DNA from: Clostridiales bacterium
GTDB lineage: Bacteria; Bacillota; Clostridia; Lachnospirales; CAG-274
Length of the DNA: 16,189 nt
Direction: 5' to 3'
Assembly: GCA_021203425.1 (NCBI GenBank)
Contig: JAJQBF010000231.1
Coordinates: forward strand, 1-16,189
The notes under the pieces were generated by a model that did no database searches, was not told the DNA's origin, and saw only the letters and a list, made by a program, of their open reading frames with translations. The position numbers and the translations under genes were made by a program. Below are positions 6,617 to 13,760 of this stretch, piece by piece (the first letter of the stretch is position 1; every line of letters begins with the position of its first letter).

Positions 6617-7786
6617 TCAGCGGTTTCTTAAAAATTCTCTTATAATAACGGCGTTGTAAAGCTCATTTTTTGAGTAAGGGTCGGAAAGCGAGCGACCGGT
6701 TATTTCCTCTATTCTTTGTATTCTGTATTTTACGGTATTTTTGTGAGTAAAAAGAGCCTTTGCCGTGTTTGTTATAATACAGTTATTTTTAAGATAAATC
6801 GAAAGTGTCTCCGCAAGCTCGGTGTTGTTTTTTCTGTCATAATCTAATATGCCGCCTAAAACATAATTCACAAAATCCTCTAAGGGGCTTTTGTTATCGA
6901 AACAGAAAAGAAGCCTGTAAAAGCCCAGCTTTTCATAATAAACAACATTTCCCCTGAGAGGGATTATATCGTCCGGCAGACTGATACATTTTGAGCAGTC
7001 CGTATAGCTTTGGTGAAGCTCTTCAATTTCCGTACAGACTCTGCCCACAGCTATAAAAATTTTTGAGGTGTCATATAGACTGTTTAAATACTCGGCTGCT
7101 TTTTCATAGACCAAGTTTATCTTTTCGTCATTTGCCCTTACAATACCGACTATGTTGTTTCCGTAACAATATAAAAAAGTTTTCAGCTCTTATTCCTTAA
7201 ACAGTTTTTTTATATTCTCCAGCAGCTTGTCATCTATATCAATCATTATGCCCTCGGCGGAGTAAATTGTAAAAATCTGCTGAGGCGGATTTATGTCATA
7301 GCCTATTTTTTCGCTTTCGGATATTAGAACCTCCGGATTTATTTTTTCTCCGTAAATTATTCTGGAAAGTATATTGTTGTTATTGTTTTCAAGGTTTTCC
7401 TGATACACTATATTATGACCTATTTCAATAAAAACATCAACAAGGGGCACATTCCATGGAATTGTAAACAGAGGAAAGCCCTCCCTGTCGGCAAGACAGA
7501 GAGTGCTTCTTGAAATTTTTCTTATAAAGTCCGGTCCCACAAGCATCAAGGCTCCGGACATATTATATTTTATGGCGTTTTCTATAGATTCAGACAAATT
7601 AAAACCTGGGCTGTTTATAATGGAGGAGCTTATAATCAGAAACTCTCCCCCTTTAATCCAGTTAAAGAAATCTAGATTTTCAGCCTTATAAACCCAACGT
7701 ATTACATTTGAAAGACCTTTTTCTCCCGCAATAAGAGATGCCTTTGACATGGATGTTAAATTCATAAGATCCTTACATTTAAACAT
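6617..7786 (-). pseudogene. PucR/CdaR-type transcriptional regulator interrupted by an in-frame TAA
   Basis: The first frame (7786-7190, 198 residues) is a PucR N-terminal domain: MFKCKDLMNLTSMSKASLIA, then SNVIRWVYKAENLDFFNWIK and FPLFTIPWNVPLVDVF. It ends at a TAA (7190-7192). The same frame continues without a shift through a GGDEF-like middle to the C-terminal PucR helix-turn-helix (HKNTVKYRIQRIEEITGRSL, before the TGA at 6617-6619). Together they make about 389 codons, the normal PucR layout. The truncated product would lack the DNA-binding helix-turn-helix and should be inactive. AAGGTGA precedes the start, which lies 17 nt after the deaminase frame. PucR proteins usually activate purine or related catabolic genes, so this one plausibly controls codBA. 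Confidence 0.86.
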
Positions 7787-7803
7787 AGCTTGTCACCTTC
7801 GGT

Positions 7804-9055
7804 TTAAAGCGAAAACAGTTTTGAAAAGTTGTTATATTTTGCCGGTTCTTTGGTAAAGAGAAATTCTCCGTTTCTGACAGAAGCTAACACCCCTGCCCTT
7901 TCACATACGGCTTCAAATTCCGATTTTGCCTCTATAACTATAAAATCGGCGCTCTTGCCCGGCTCTATGCCGTAGTCATCTATGTTCATTGTTTTTGCTC
8001 CGTTTACCGTTATAAGGTCAAGGGCATTTTCTATTTCCGTCGGAGACATCATCTGTGCAATATGTATGCCGTGGTCAAGAATGTTCATTAAATTACCGTT
8101 TCCGAGAGGATACCAGGGGGTCCGACATTGAGTCCTGAGCAAAACAGACATTTACTCCGGCATCGTTAAGCTCCTTTACTCTTGTTAAGCCCCTTCTCTT
8201 GGGATAAGTATCCTGTCTGCCCTGAAGATATATATTTTCGGTAGGACAGGATATGAAATTTATGCCTGATTTATACAGCTGTTTAAGCATTCTGAAGGCA
8301 TAGCTGTTATCGGCAGAACCGAAGGAACAGGTATGGCTTGCGGCAGCTTTTCTGCCTATGCCCTCTGAGTAAACAAGAGCGTTTAAAAGCTCCAAAAATC
8401 TGCTCTGAGTGTCATCTGTTTCGTCGCAGTGAACATCTATAAGCTTATCGTATTTTACGGCAAGCTCTACAGCCTTGTGTATAGATTTTTCACCGAATTC
8501 CCGGGCAAATTCATAATGGGGAATAGCCCCTACGCAATCAGCCCCCATTTTCAGTGCTTCTTCTACAAGGCTGTCGCCGCCTTTATAGGCATACATCCCC
8601 TCCTGAGGAAAGGCAACAATCTGAATTGTGACATATTCCTTAAGCTGTTCTCTTAATTCAAGCATAGCCTTAAGCCCTGTCAGCTTGGGGTCGGTAACGT
8701 CAATGTGTGTCCTTATAAACTGAACTCCGCTGCGAACCTCTTTAATCACGCCCTTTAGAGCTCTTTCTTTTATTTCCTCGGGCTTAATTTTATCCTTTGT
8801 TTCGCCCCAACGCTGTATTCCCTCAAAAAGTGTGCCGCTGCCGTTTAAAGCTCCTTCCATTTGAGAGGTAAAAACATAGTCAAGGTGAATATGGGGGTCA
8901 ACGTAAGGAGGAACAACCAAATAGCCATTAAGGTCTGTAATTTTCGCTCCGTCCGCTTCTATATGCTGATCAATTTCCTTAAATTTGCCCTTTTCCACCA
9001 ATATTTCACAAAGCTCCTTTTTACCCTTTAAACGGGCATTTATAAATTTTGTCAT
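7804..9055 (-). pseudogene. codA: Cytosine deaminase with a single-base frameshift
   Basis: This amidohydrolase converts cytosine to uracil and ammonia. The first frame (9055-8093) carries the metal and catalytic residues in the order known for E. coli CodA: HIH (H55, H57), HCDE (H209, E212), SHT (H241) and D308 in CFAQDSMSDP. At that point the frame is lost and ends in VSSRKR. The expected continuation DPWYPLGNGNLMNILDHG and the rest to the C-terminus are present in another frame (to 7804). A run of five G at 8116-8120 on the plus strand has one base too many; four would restore the protein, about 416 residues in all. All ligands are present but the C-terminal quarter is lost. TAAGGAG precedes the ATG. 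It lies 87 bp downstream of codB. Confidence 0.92.
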
Positions 9056-9101
9056 ATTATCATACTCCTTAATAAAATGATTTTTATATATTGCTGTAAC
9101 A

Positions 9102-9124
9102 GCTCCCCTATTTTAAAGGGGAGC
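9102..9124 (-). other. Intercistronic hairpin between codB and codA
   Basis: GCTCCCC (9102-9108) and GGGGAGC (9118-9124) form a perfect 7-bp GC-rich stem around a 9-nt loop. On the minus strand the 3' side reads TGTTACAG, not a U-tract. It is more likely an mRNA stability or processing hairpin, or a weak partial terminator that sets the codB:codA ratio, than a full terminator. Confidence 0.55.
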
Positions 9125-9142
9125 CTTATTATAAAAAGGGAT

Positions 9143-10398
9143 TTATGCAACCTTTTTGCTGCCTAAGTGAGCGTGAGCTGCAACAAATGAAATTCCTACA
9201 TATGAAACCATACTTACTGCCACTGCATTTATACAGCTGATTCCCGGAAGATAGCTTGAAATAACGCCTAAGGCGAAGACAATAAAGGCAATCGGATTTA
9301 CAGCCTTAAAGGTGCAGCTTTCAAAATTTTCTTCATAGGTCTTTCTGTTTACAAAGAAGAAATCTGTTATAATTGCTGCACCCAGTGAGGGGATAAAACC
9401 GCTTAAGAAGTTTAACAGGCTTGTAAAGTTGTTGTACAGAGCCATAGAGAAAATTGTGGCTATAATACCGTTTACAATAACCAGCTTTTTCTTTTCTATT
9501 TTCGTAATATTTGAAAAAGCAAGGCTTGCGGCGTAAATTGTATTGTCATTTGTTGTCCAGATATTAAGACCGAGGATAACTATTCCCGAAAGAACAAGTC
9601 CTTGTGAAATCATAACGTCTGAAATATCTGCCATACCCGTTGCAAGACCGCCTATTGCCCCAAAAGAGAACATAAGAATGTTTCCTATAAAAAGGCTGCT
9701 ACTGTCGAAACGACGGCTGTTCTTGAATTGTTTGAAAAACGTGTGAAATCCGGAGTAAGAGTACCACCCGATATAAATGAACCTACAACCATGCCTATAG
9801 CTGTTGTTATGCCTATTGTATTTACTGTTGTCATTTCAGCTAAACCGGAAAAACCGCCGGCCTGCGAAAGTGAAATTCCTGTTGAGTAGCAGCCCAAAAT
9901 CGCTATTGAAGGAACAGCTATAAAGCTTAAAATAGCCAACGATTTAACGCCAAAGTAGGCTGTGCTTGTCATAAGTAAACCCAAAACCGCAATAACAATC
10001 CAAATAGGGATATTCCACGTCTTGCTTATGGGAAGAGCAAGCATAACTATACTTACACCGAACCACCCTACCTGAGTTATGCCGAGAATACCGGAAACAA
10101 AGTAAGAACCGACCTTACCAAAGGAATATCTTGCCAAAAGGTGGGTTGAAAGAGACGTTTTTGAAGATATGTAAGCCAAAAGAGCCGTATAGGTTCCCAA
10201 AATTAAATCGCCTATTAAAAGAACGGTTAAAAGAGTTTTAAAAGTTAAGCCTACACCGAGCTGACCGCCTGTGAGCATCGTACCTGTGTAAAATGTAAAG
10301 CCCATCATAATAACAAGCATTGAGAAAAATCCCTTTTTTCCTTCTTTTCCAACAGGAGTAATTGAATAATCATGATCTACTGCTTTTGTTTTTGCCAT
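9143..10398 (-). pseudogene. codB: Cytosine permease with a single-base frameshift
   Basis: This is a nucleobase:cation symporter-1 transporter for cytosine uptake. The first frame (10398-9685) resembles E. coli CodB from the N-terminus through GTLTPDFTRFSNNSRTAVVS, then ends FL-stop. The next segment (starting 9673 as called, but extending upstream to GNILMFSFG) continues with LATGMADISDVMISQG and GLNIWTTNDNTIYAASLAF, a close CodB match, through NNFTSLLNFLSGFIPSLGAA to the C-terminus. One base is missing in the A run at 9689-9693 (five; six restores AAFFIGNILMF). The rebuilt protein is about 418 residues with roughly twelve membrane segments. AAGGAG precedes the ATG. The break falls in the middle of the transporter and should abolish function if real. 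Confidence 0.92.
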
Positions 10399-10446
10399 AA
10401 GAATTCTCCTTTCTGCCGGCTTTGCGCTTACCGCTTTAACCGAACC

Positions 10447-10478
10447 AAAAAAAGAGGTCTATCTCAAAAGACAGCCTC
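10447..10478 (-). terminator. Intrinsic terminator in the codB leader
   Basis: On the minus strand GAGGCTGTCT pairs with AGATAGACCTC, with one bulged A and one G-U pair, around a TTTG loop, and seven T follow at once. It lies between the promoter at 10612-10584 and the codB ATG at 10398. It therefore terminates codB's own transcript, the normal position for an attenuator. Confidence 0.8.
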
Positions 10479-10578
10479 CTCGCATTGACATTTTTTTAAT
10501 TTATTTCTGAGGAAAACAGAAAAGCCCTTGCCTGCGCCTGTGCAGGTAAGAGCTTTTCTGTGCCCTCAATTTTTATAA
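10479..10578 (-). promoter_or_regulatory. Structured codB leader: candidate riboswitch or attenuator aptamer
   Basis: On the minus strand an outer stem TGAGG/CCTCA encloses CAGAAAAGC/GCTTTTCTG (9 bp), then CTT/AAG and CCTGC/GCAGG capped by a six-base loop, with unpaired GCA and TTTT forming an internal loop. The 3' arm CCTC of the outer stem can instead pair with GAGG/GAGGAGG in the 5' arm of the following terminator. Closing the outer stem would free the terminator (OFF), and opening it would allow antitermination. I do not recognise the aptamer as TPP, purine, PreQ1, PyrR site or another known class. Confidence 0.55.
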
Positions 10579-10583
10579 CACAT

Positions 10584-10612
10584 AATATACTCCATTTTTG
10601 AGGCGGTGTCAA
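10584..10612 (-). promoter_or_regulatory. codB promoter
   Basis: On the minus strand a consensus -35 TTGACA (10612-10607) is separated by exactly 17 nt from TATATT (10589-10584). Transcription should start near 10577, giving a leader of about 180 nt before the codB ATG. Confidence 0.78.
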
Positions 10613-10689
10613 TGTTTTTTTGAGAATTCGGGCTTTTTGTCCACTGAAAACAAATAGCCACTCTTCAATTTGTTTCTTCTGCAATTACA

Positions 10690-11013
10690 TTCAATATAAT
10701 CTTATGACCTAGCAGAAGAGGATTTAACTAAAATCAGTGGTTTTGACTGTAACAATGCTTTATGCCGTCTGCATACGCTCTAAGATTTTCACATCATCTA
10801 TGACAAGCTCCACATATTTCGTCGCCAATTCAGACTTTATTTCGTCCGCCGGCATACGCAGCGCAATATTAATTTTGCTCACGTCAATCTAATTTTGAAA
10901 TAATTTTGTAATTTACAAAAAAACGGACAGCTTATATTTCGACAAATATAGGCAGGCTCACAAACAGGGAAAAGCGGAAAAATCTGAAAACCATATGGGT
11001 AATACATACCTAA
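10690..11013. other. Degraded intergenic stretch with two unassigned peptide remnants
   Basis: No complete gene lies here. On the minus strand 10882-10760 encodes 40 residues from GTG (begins SKINIALRMPADEIKSELAT, ends KILERMQTA) without a ribosome site. On the plus strand 10899-11042 is open for 47 codons without a start (contains FVIYKKTDSLYFDKYRQAHK) and ends at a TGA. Both look like genuine protein sequence cut from larger genes, but I recognise neither family. With the transposase fragment that follows, the stretch looks like scarring from past insertions and deletions. Confidence 0.5.
10760..10882 (-). pseudogene. Unrecognised 40-residue protein remnant
   Basis: The frame reads from GTG to TAA and is strongly amphipathic (ALRMPADEIKSELATKYVEL followed by VIDDVKILERMQ). 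A TAG lies two codons upstream and there is no ribosome site, so it is probably the tail of a lost gene. The family is unknown. Confidence 0.3.
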
Positions 11014-11227
11014 TTTACGAAGGACAACAAAACAAGCGGTGAATGGCATTATTATATTTCAAGCAGAGAAATGACACCGGAGGAATTATTGAAGTATGCA
11101 CTGACTGTTAGATGTACATTTTCTTGAGGACAAAACAAAAGTATGGGATATGAATGTTCAGCAAAGCCTAAACCTTATGCGAAAAACAGCCCTGAATTTA
11201 GCAAGAGAATATAAAAACTGCTGCTAA
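11014..11227 (+). pseudogene. ISAs1-family transposase, C-terminal remnant
   Basis: The first frame gives SGEWHYYISSREMTPEELLK then YA, ending at 11100. After seven unmatched bases a second frame (11108-11227) gives LDVHFLEDKTKVWDMNVQQS, LNLMRKTALNLAREYKNCC and a TAA. These blocks match, in order, the end of ISAs1-type DDE transposases. The piece normally between them, which reads roughly RxHWxIExxHW and carries the catalytic Glu, is deleted. The N-terminal domain and both catalytic Asp are absent too. The fragment cannot be active and marks a past insertion immediately downstream of the heme locus. Confidence 0.8.
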
Positions 11228-11260
11228 ACTGAATTTTCAAATTTATGCAGCAGCTTTTTT
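11218..11260 (+). terminator. Bidirectional intrinsic terminator between the transposase remnant and isdE
   Basis: CTGCTGC (11218-11224) pairs with GCAGCAG (11247-11253). Inner TAAA/TTTA and TGAA/TTCA pairs lengthen the stem. On the plus strand TTTTTT follows; on the minus strand TTTTTATATT follows. It can end the transposase transcript and, from the other side, the NEAT-IsdE transcript, whose last stop codon is about 20 nt away. Confidence 0.75.
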
Positions 11261-11280
11261 ATGGTCTGTTTTAATTTTGT

Positions 11281-12384
11281 TTAGGGGAAAAGCATGGGTT
11301 CTAAGTCTGCCAAAGCCTGGGGATAGTCGAAGGTGGCGCTCATACCGAAAAGCATATAGTCTACATCGTAAACTCTGCCTTCTTGGACAGCCCGAAAGTG
11401 TTTCCAAATGTCATTTTCGGAGAACTCCTTTTCAAACATTTCAAGGGCTTCCTTGGGCAAACCATGGGCTGTTCTTATAATTACGTCCGGGTCTTTAGCG
11501 AGCATTTCTTCGGTATTTACTGTTAGAAAATCCTTTGTGTCATCGTGAAAAACATTTTCACCTCCGGCAAGCTCGACAAGAGAGCCGGCATAGGAATTTT
11601 GGGTTGCTACGAGATAGCTGCCGGGCAGACCCATAAGCACAAGAACTTTGGGGTTTTCGCCGCTGTGCTTGCTGCTGTAGCTTGCCATAAATTCGTTATA
11701 TTCGGCAACAATTGCGTCGGCTTCTTCGCTTTTGCCGTATTTGTCGCCTATGAGCTTAACGCTGTCATATAAGCCCTTTATGCTTCTCAAATTCAAAAAG
11801 GTTGAATTTACGCCTATGTTATCATACTGAATTTTTAAATCGCCTTCGAGAGTATCGGGGGTTAATACGTCTGTGGGATTAAGGCTTGTTATAATTTCCA
11901 TATCCGGGGACATGGGTGTCCCAACTGTTGTTACGCCGTCATATCTTGAAGCTATGGCGGAAACAGTTGTTTCGGGAACACCCACAAGGCTTAAGCCCAG
12001 CCTGTCGGTTATATCGCAGATTGAGGCTGAGGTTGCCACAATTCGAGTGCCTTCGGGGGCTGTTGTTTCAGCAGGCTTGTCGGCATTTGCGGCGGCTTGG
12101 CTGTTTGTTTGTTTTGCTCCCGATTCGGCTTTTTCCATAATTTCCTCATTTACTTTTTCACCGGAAGAACCTTCCTGTGCCGATGAAGTTTCTTCTGTTA
12201 AAACACTTTCTGCCGCAGCATCTTCCCCGGTTGTCTCGGCATCTGTTTCATTTTCGGAAACAGTTTCAGTTTCTTCTATTATATTAGCTGTAGCTTCTTC
12301 TGTCGATTCTTCCGAAGAACCTCCGCAGCCAACAGCAAAGGCAAAACACATCAGAAGAACAATTAAACATTTAAAAAATTTCAA
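11281..12384 (-). CDS. isdE: Heme-binding ABC-transporter lipoprotein, IsdE-like
   Basis: This 367-residue extracytoplasmic lipoprotein has a signal peptide with a lipobox ending in Cys20 (FAVGC). A long acidic, low-complexity tether (about 21-110, rich in E, T, S, A) comes next. The substrate-binding domain (about 113-367) resembles Staphylococcus aureus IsdE: GTRIVATSASICDITDRLGL, then GTPMSPDMEI and LVLMGLPGSYLVATQNSYAG. The heme ligands of IsdE, Met and His, are present as Met158 (TPMSPD) and His307 (RTAHGLP). The start is TTG: TAAGGAGG overlaps the stop of the previous gene and lies 8 nt before it, with no better ATG. It should pass heme from the NEAT surface proteins to an ABC permease, but no permease or ATPase gene follows. 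The frame is intact. Confidence 0.92.
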   Translation of the reverse strand: MKFFKCLIVLLMCFAFAVGCGGSSEESTEEATANIIEETETVSENETDAETTGEDAAAESVLTEETSSAQEGSSGEKVNEEIMEKAESGAKQTNSQAAANADKPAETTAPEGTRIVATSASICDITDRLGLSLVGVPETTVSAIASRYDGVTTVGTPMSPDMEIITSLNPTDVLTPDTLEGDLKIQYDNIGVNSTFLNLRSIKGLYDSVKLIGDKYGKSEEADAIVAEYNEFMASYSSKHSGENPKVLVLMGLPGSYLVATQNSYAGSLVELAGGENVFHDDTKDFLTVNTEEMLAKDPDVIIRTAHGLPKEALEMFEKEFSENDIWKHFRAVQEGRVYDVDYMLFGMSATFDYPQALADLEPMLFP

Positions 12385-12397
12385 AACCTGTTCCTCC

Positions 12398-13494
12398 TTA
12401 ATTTCCGTAGTATCCCGAGTAATTGCTTATCATTGAAGCAACATCAGCTCTTGTTGCGGCAGAGGTGTAATCATAGCCGTTTGTGTTCTGCTTTGTTATG
12501 ATACCGGCTTTGCCTGCTGTTATGACATTTTCCTTTGCTCATTCGCTTACGCCTGTTGTGCTGGGGGAAATACTCTTTGTTTCAAGGGCTGTTCCCTTAT
12601 AAGCCGCATATTTAACAAGAATTATTGCCGCCTGTTCACAGGTAACGGGGCTGTCTGGGCTGAAGGAAGTTTCACTCATACCGTTTACAATTCCGTTTTC
12701 ATTTGCCCATGCAATGTAAGGAGCATAATATTTTGAATTATCAACATCTGAAAAAGTACAGCTGCCGGAAATATCCTCACCGCTGAGTCTGCCTAAAACA
12801 GTTACAAACATACCTCTTGTCATAGTGGAATCGGGGTCAAAGGTGGTTTCCGTTGTGCCGCTGAACAAGCCCTTGTTTACAACATTTTTGATTTCGCTTT
12901 CAGCCCAGTGACCGTTTATTTCTGTCAGCTTGTCTCCCGGTTCTTCCGCTGTAATTTCTTCTTTTTCATCCTGTTCGTCAAGACTGCCTTCGGATATTTC
13001 TGCAGTAGATAAATCGCAGTTCCAATAGAAGCAAACATCTCTGCCCATAGGTGCAACATACATCTGCACTCTTACGTAGCTGTCCGCTGTCGGGGCAGTG
13101 AATTTTATGTCTGCACTGTCATTTGACGAACTCTCTTTTAATATACCATATGTCACGTCCTCATAGCCGCCTTTTGGTTCTGTTTGAACAGCAAAGCGAA
13201 TGTTTGAAAGGTTGCTGTACAAAAGCATACGCATTGTTATAACAGCCCCTTCATCTGTCTGTTCTACAACAGCCTTTTCATAAACTGCACTTCTGCACAT
13301 TCCTTCCCCAAGCTCGGCATTGGCTGTTCCGCTATCGTCGGTTGTGCCTGTGTCAGGGTTTAAATAACTTGTTACCGTAGACATTGTGTATGTGCCGTTA
13401 GCCAAGCTGTCCGCCGCCGATGAATTAACTGCCAAAGCTCCTGCCGCTATGCCTATGGCAAGTACAACAGAAACCGCTTTTTTAATATTTTCAT
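12398..13494 (-). pseudogene. Small NEAT/SLH surface protein (heme binding) with a frameshift and an in-frame TGA
   Basis: The rebuilt protein has about 365 residues. AGAAAGGAAC precedes ATG at 13494 (MKILKK), but the signal peptide AVSVVLAIGIAAGALAVNSS is in another frame. One A is missing from the run of six at 13478-13483. A NEAT domain follows (LANGTYTMST to VRVQMYVAPMGRDVCFYWNC DL), then three SLH repeats (INGHWAESEIKNVVNKGLFS; FSDVDNSKYYAPYIAWANEN; VSE-stop-AKENVITAGKAG). The third SLH repeat carries TGA (12539-12541) where SLH repeats have Trp (SWAKE), and the frame then continues 46 codons to a TAA at 12398. The longest uninterrupted frame is 13435-12539. If the lesions are real, secretion and anchoring would both fail. 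TAAGGAGG at its end doubles as the isdE ribosome site. Confidence 0.85.
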
Positions 13495-13760
13495 TTTTTT
13501 GTTCCTTTCTGTATAAAATAACATATTTTTTTCAATTATCTTCTTTAACCCAATTGGGGAAGGCCGATTTCTCAGCCTTCCCGAAAAAAGGAGGGTTTTC
13601 AGAACTTTTGCTTACGCAAAAGCAGCCTATGGCTGTCGGACATCTTTCCGATTCTATCAGAACTTTTGCTTACGCAAAAGCAGCCTATGGCTGTCGGATA
13701 TCTTTCCGATTCTATATGAAAAACTAAACACAAAATTTTAGCTTTTCTCTGTCAATCCTA
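13495..13760 (-). other. Non-coding gap between the two NEAT/SLH genes, rich in hairpins
   Basis: The 266-bp gap contains a tandem 58-bp repeat (13600-13715) and an 8-bp stem, GGGAAGGC (13557-13564) with GCCTTCCC (13575-13582). A TTGACA (13755-13750 on the minus strand) lies just after the upstream gene's stop, but I see no good -10 at 16-18 nt. If the small NEAT gene is cotranscribed, the gap forms a highly structured spacer in its mRNA. Confidence 0.6.
13600..13715. repeat. Two tandem 58-bp repeats, each with three hairpins
   Basis: Copies at 13600-13657 and 13658-13715 differ by a single base (C versus T in CGGAYATC). Each unit holds CTTTTGC-TTAC-GCAAAAG (perfect 7-bp stem, 4-nt loop), CAGCC-TAT-GGCTG (5-bp stem, 3-nt loop) and CGGA-TCCG (4-bp stem). 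Near identity suggests recent duplication or active homogenisation. Confidence 0.88.

Noticed and set aside
6608..6621. GCTGATTAATCAGC as a terminator
   Set aside because: A palindrome with no loop and no U-tract on either strand is unlikely to terminate transcription.
10484..10614. CATTGACA and TGTCAATG as inverted ends of a small insertion element around the codB leader
   Set aside because: The match is only 8 bp, one copy contains the -35 hexamer, and no target duplication is seen. Chance plus promoter constraint is simpler.
10496..10684. 62-residue minus-strand open frame
   Set aside because: It spans the codB promoter and leader hairpin, has no ribosome site, and its composition follows the hairpin bases.
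12539..12541. TGA decoding as Trp (alternative genetic code) or selenocysteine
   Set aside because: TGA ends the CxxCxxCC and second sirtuin genes in this window and TGG encodes Trp elsewhere. No selenocysteine-type hairpin or Cys-equivalent position is seen.
13600..13715. CRISPR array
   Set aside because: The two 58-bp units abut with no unique spacer and contain internal hairpins.
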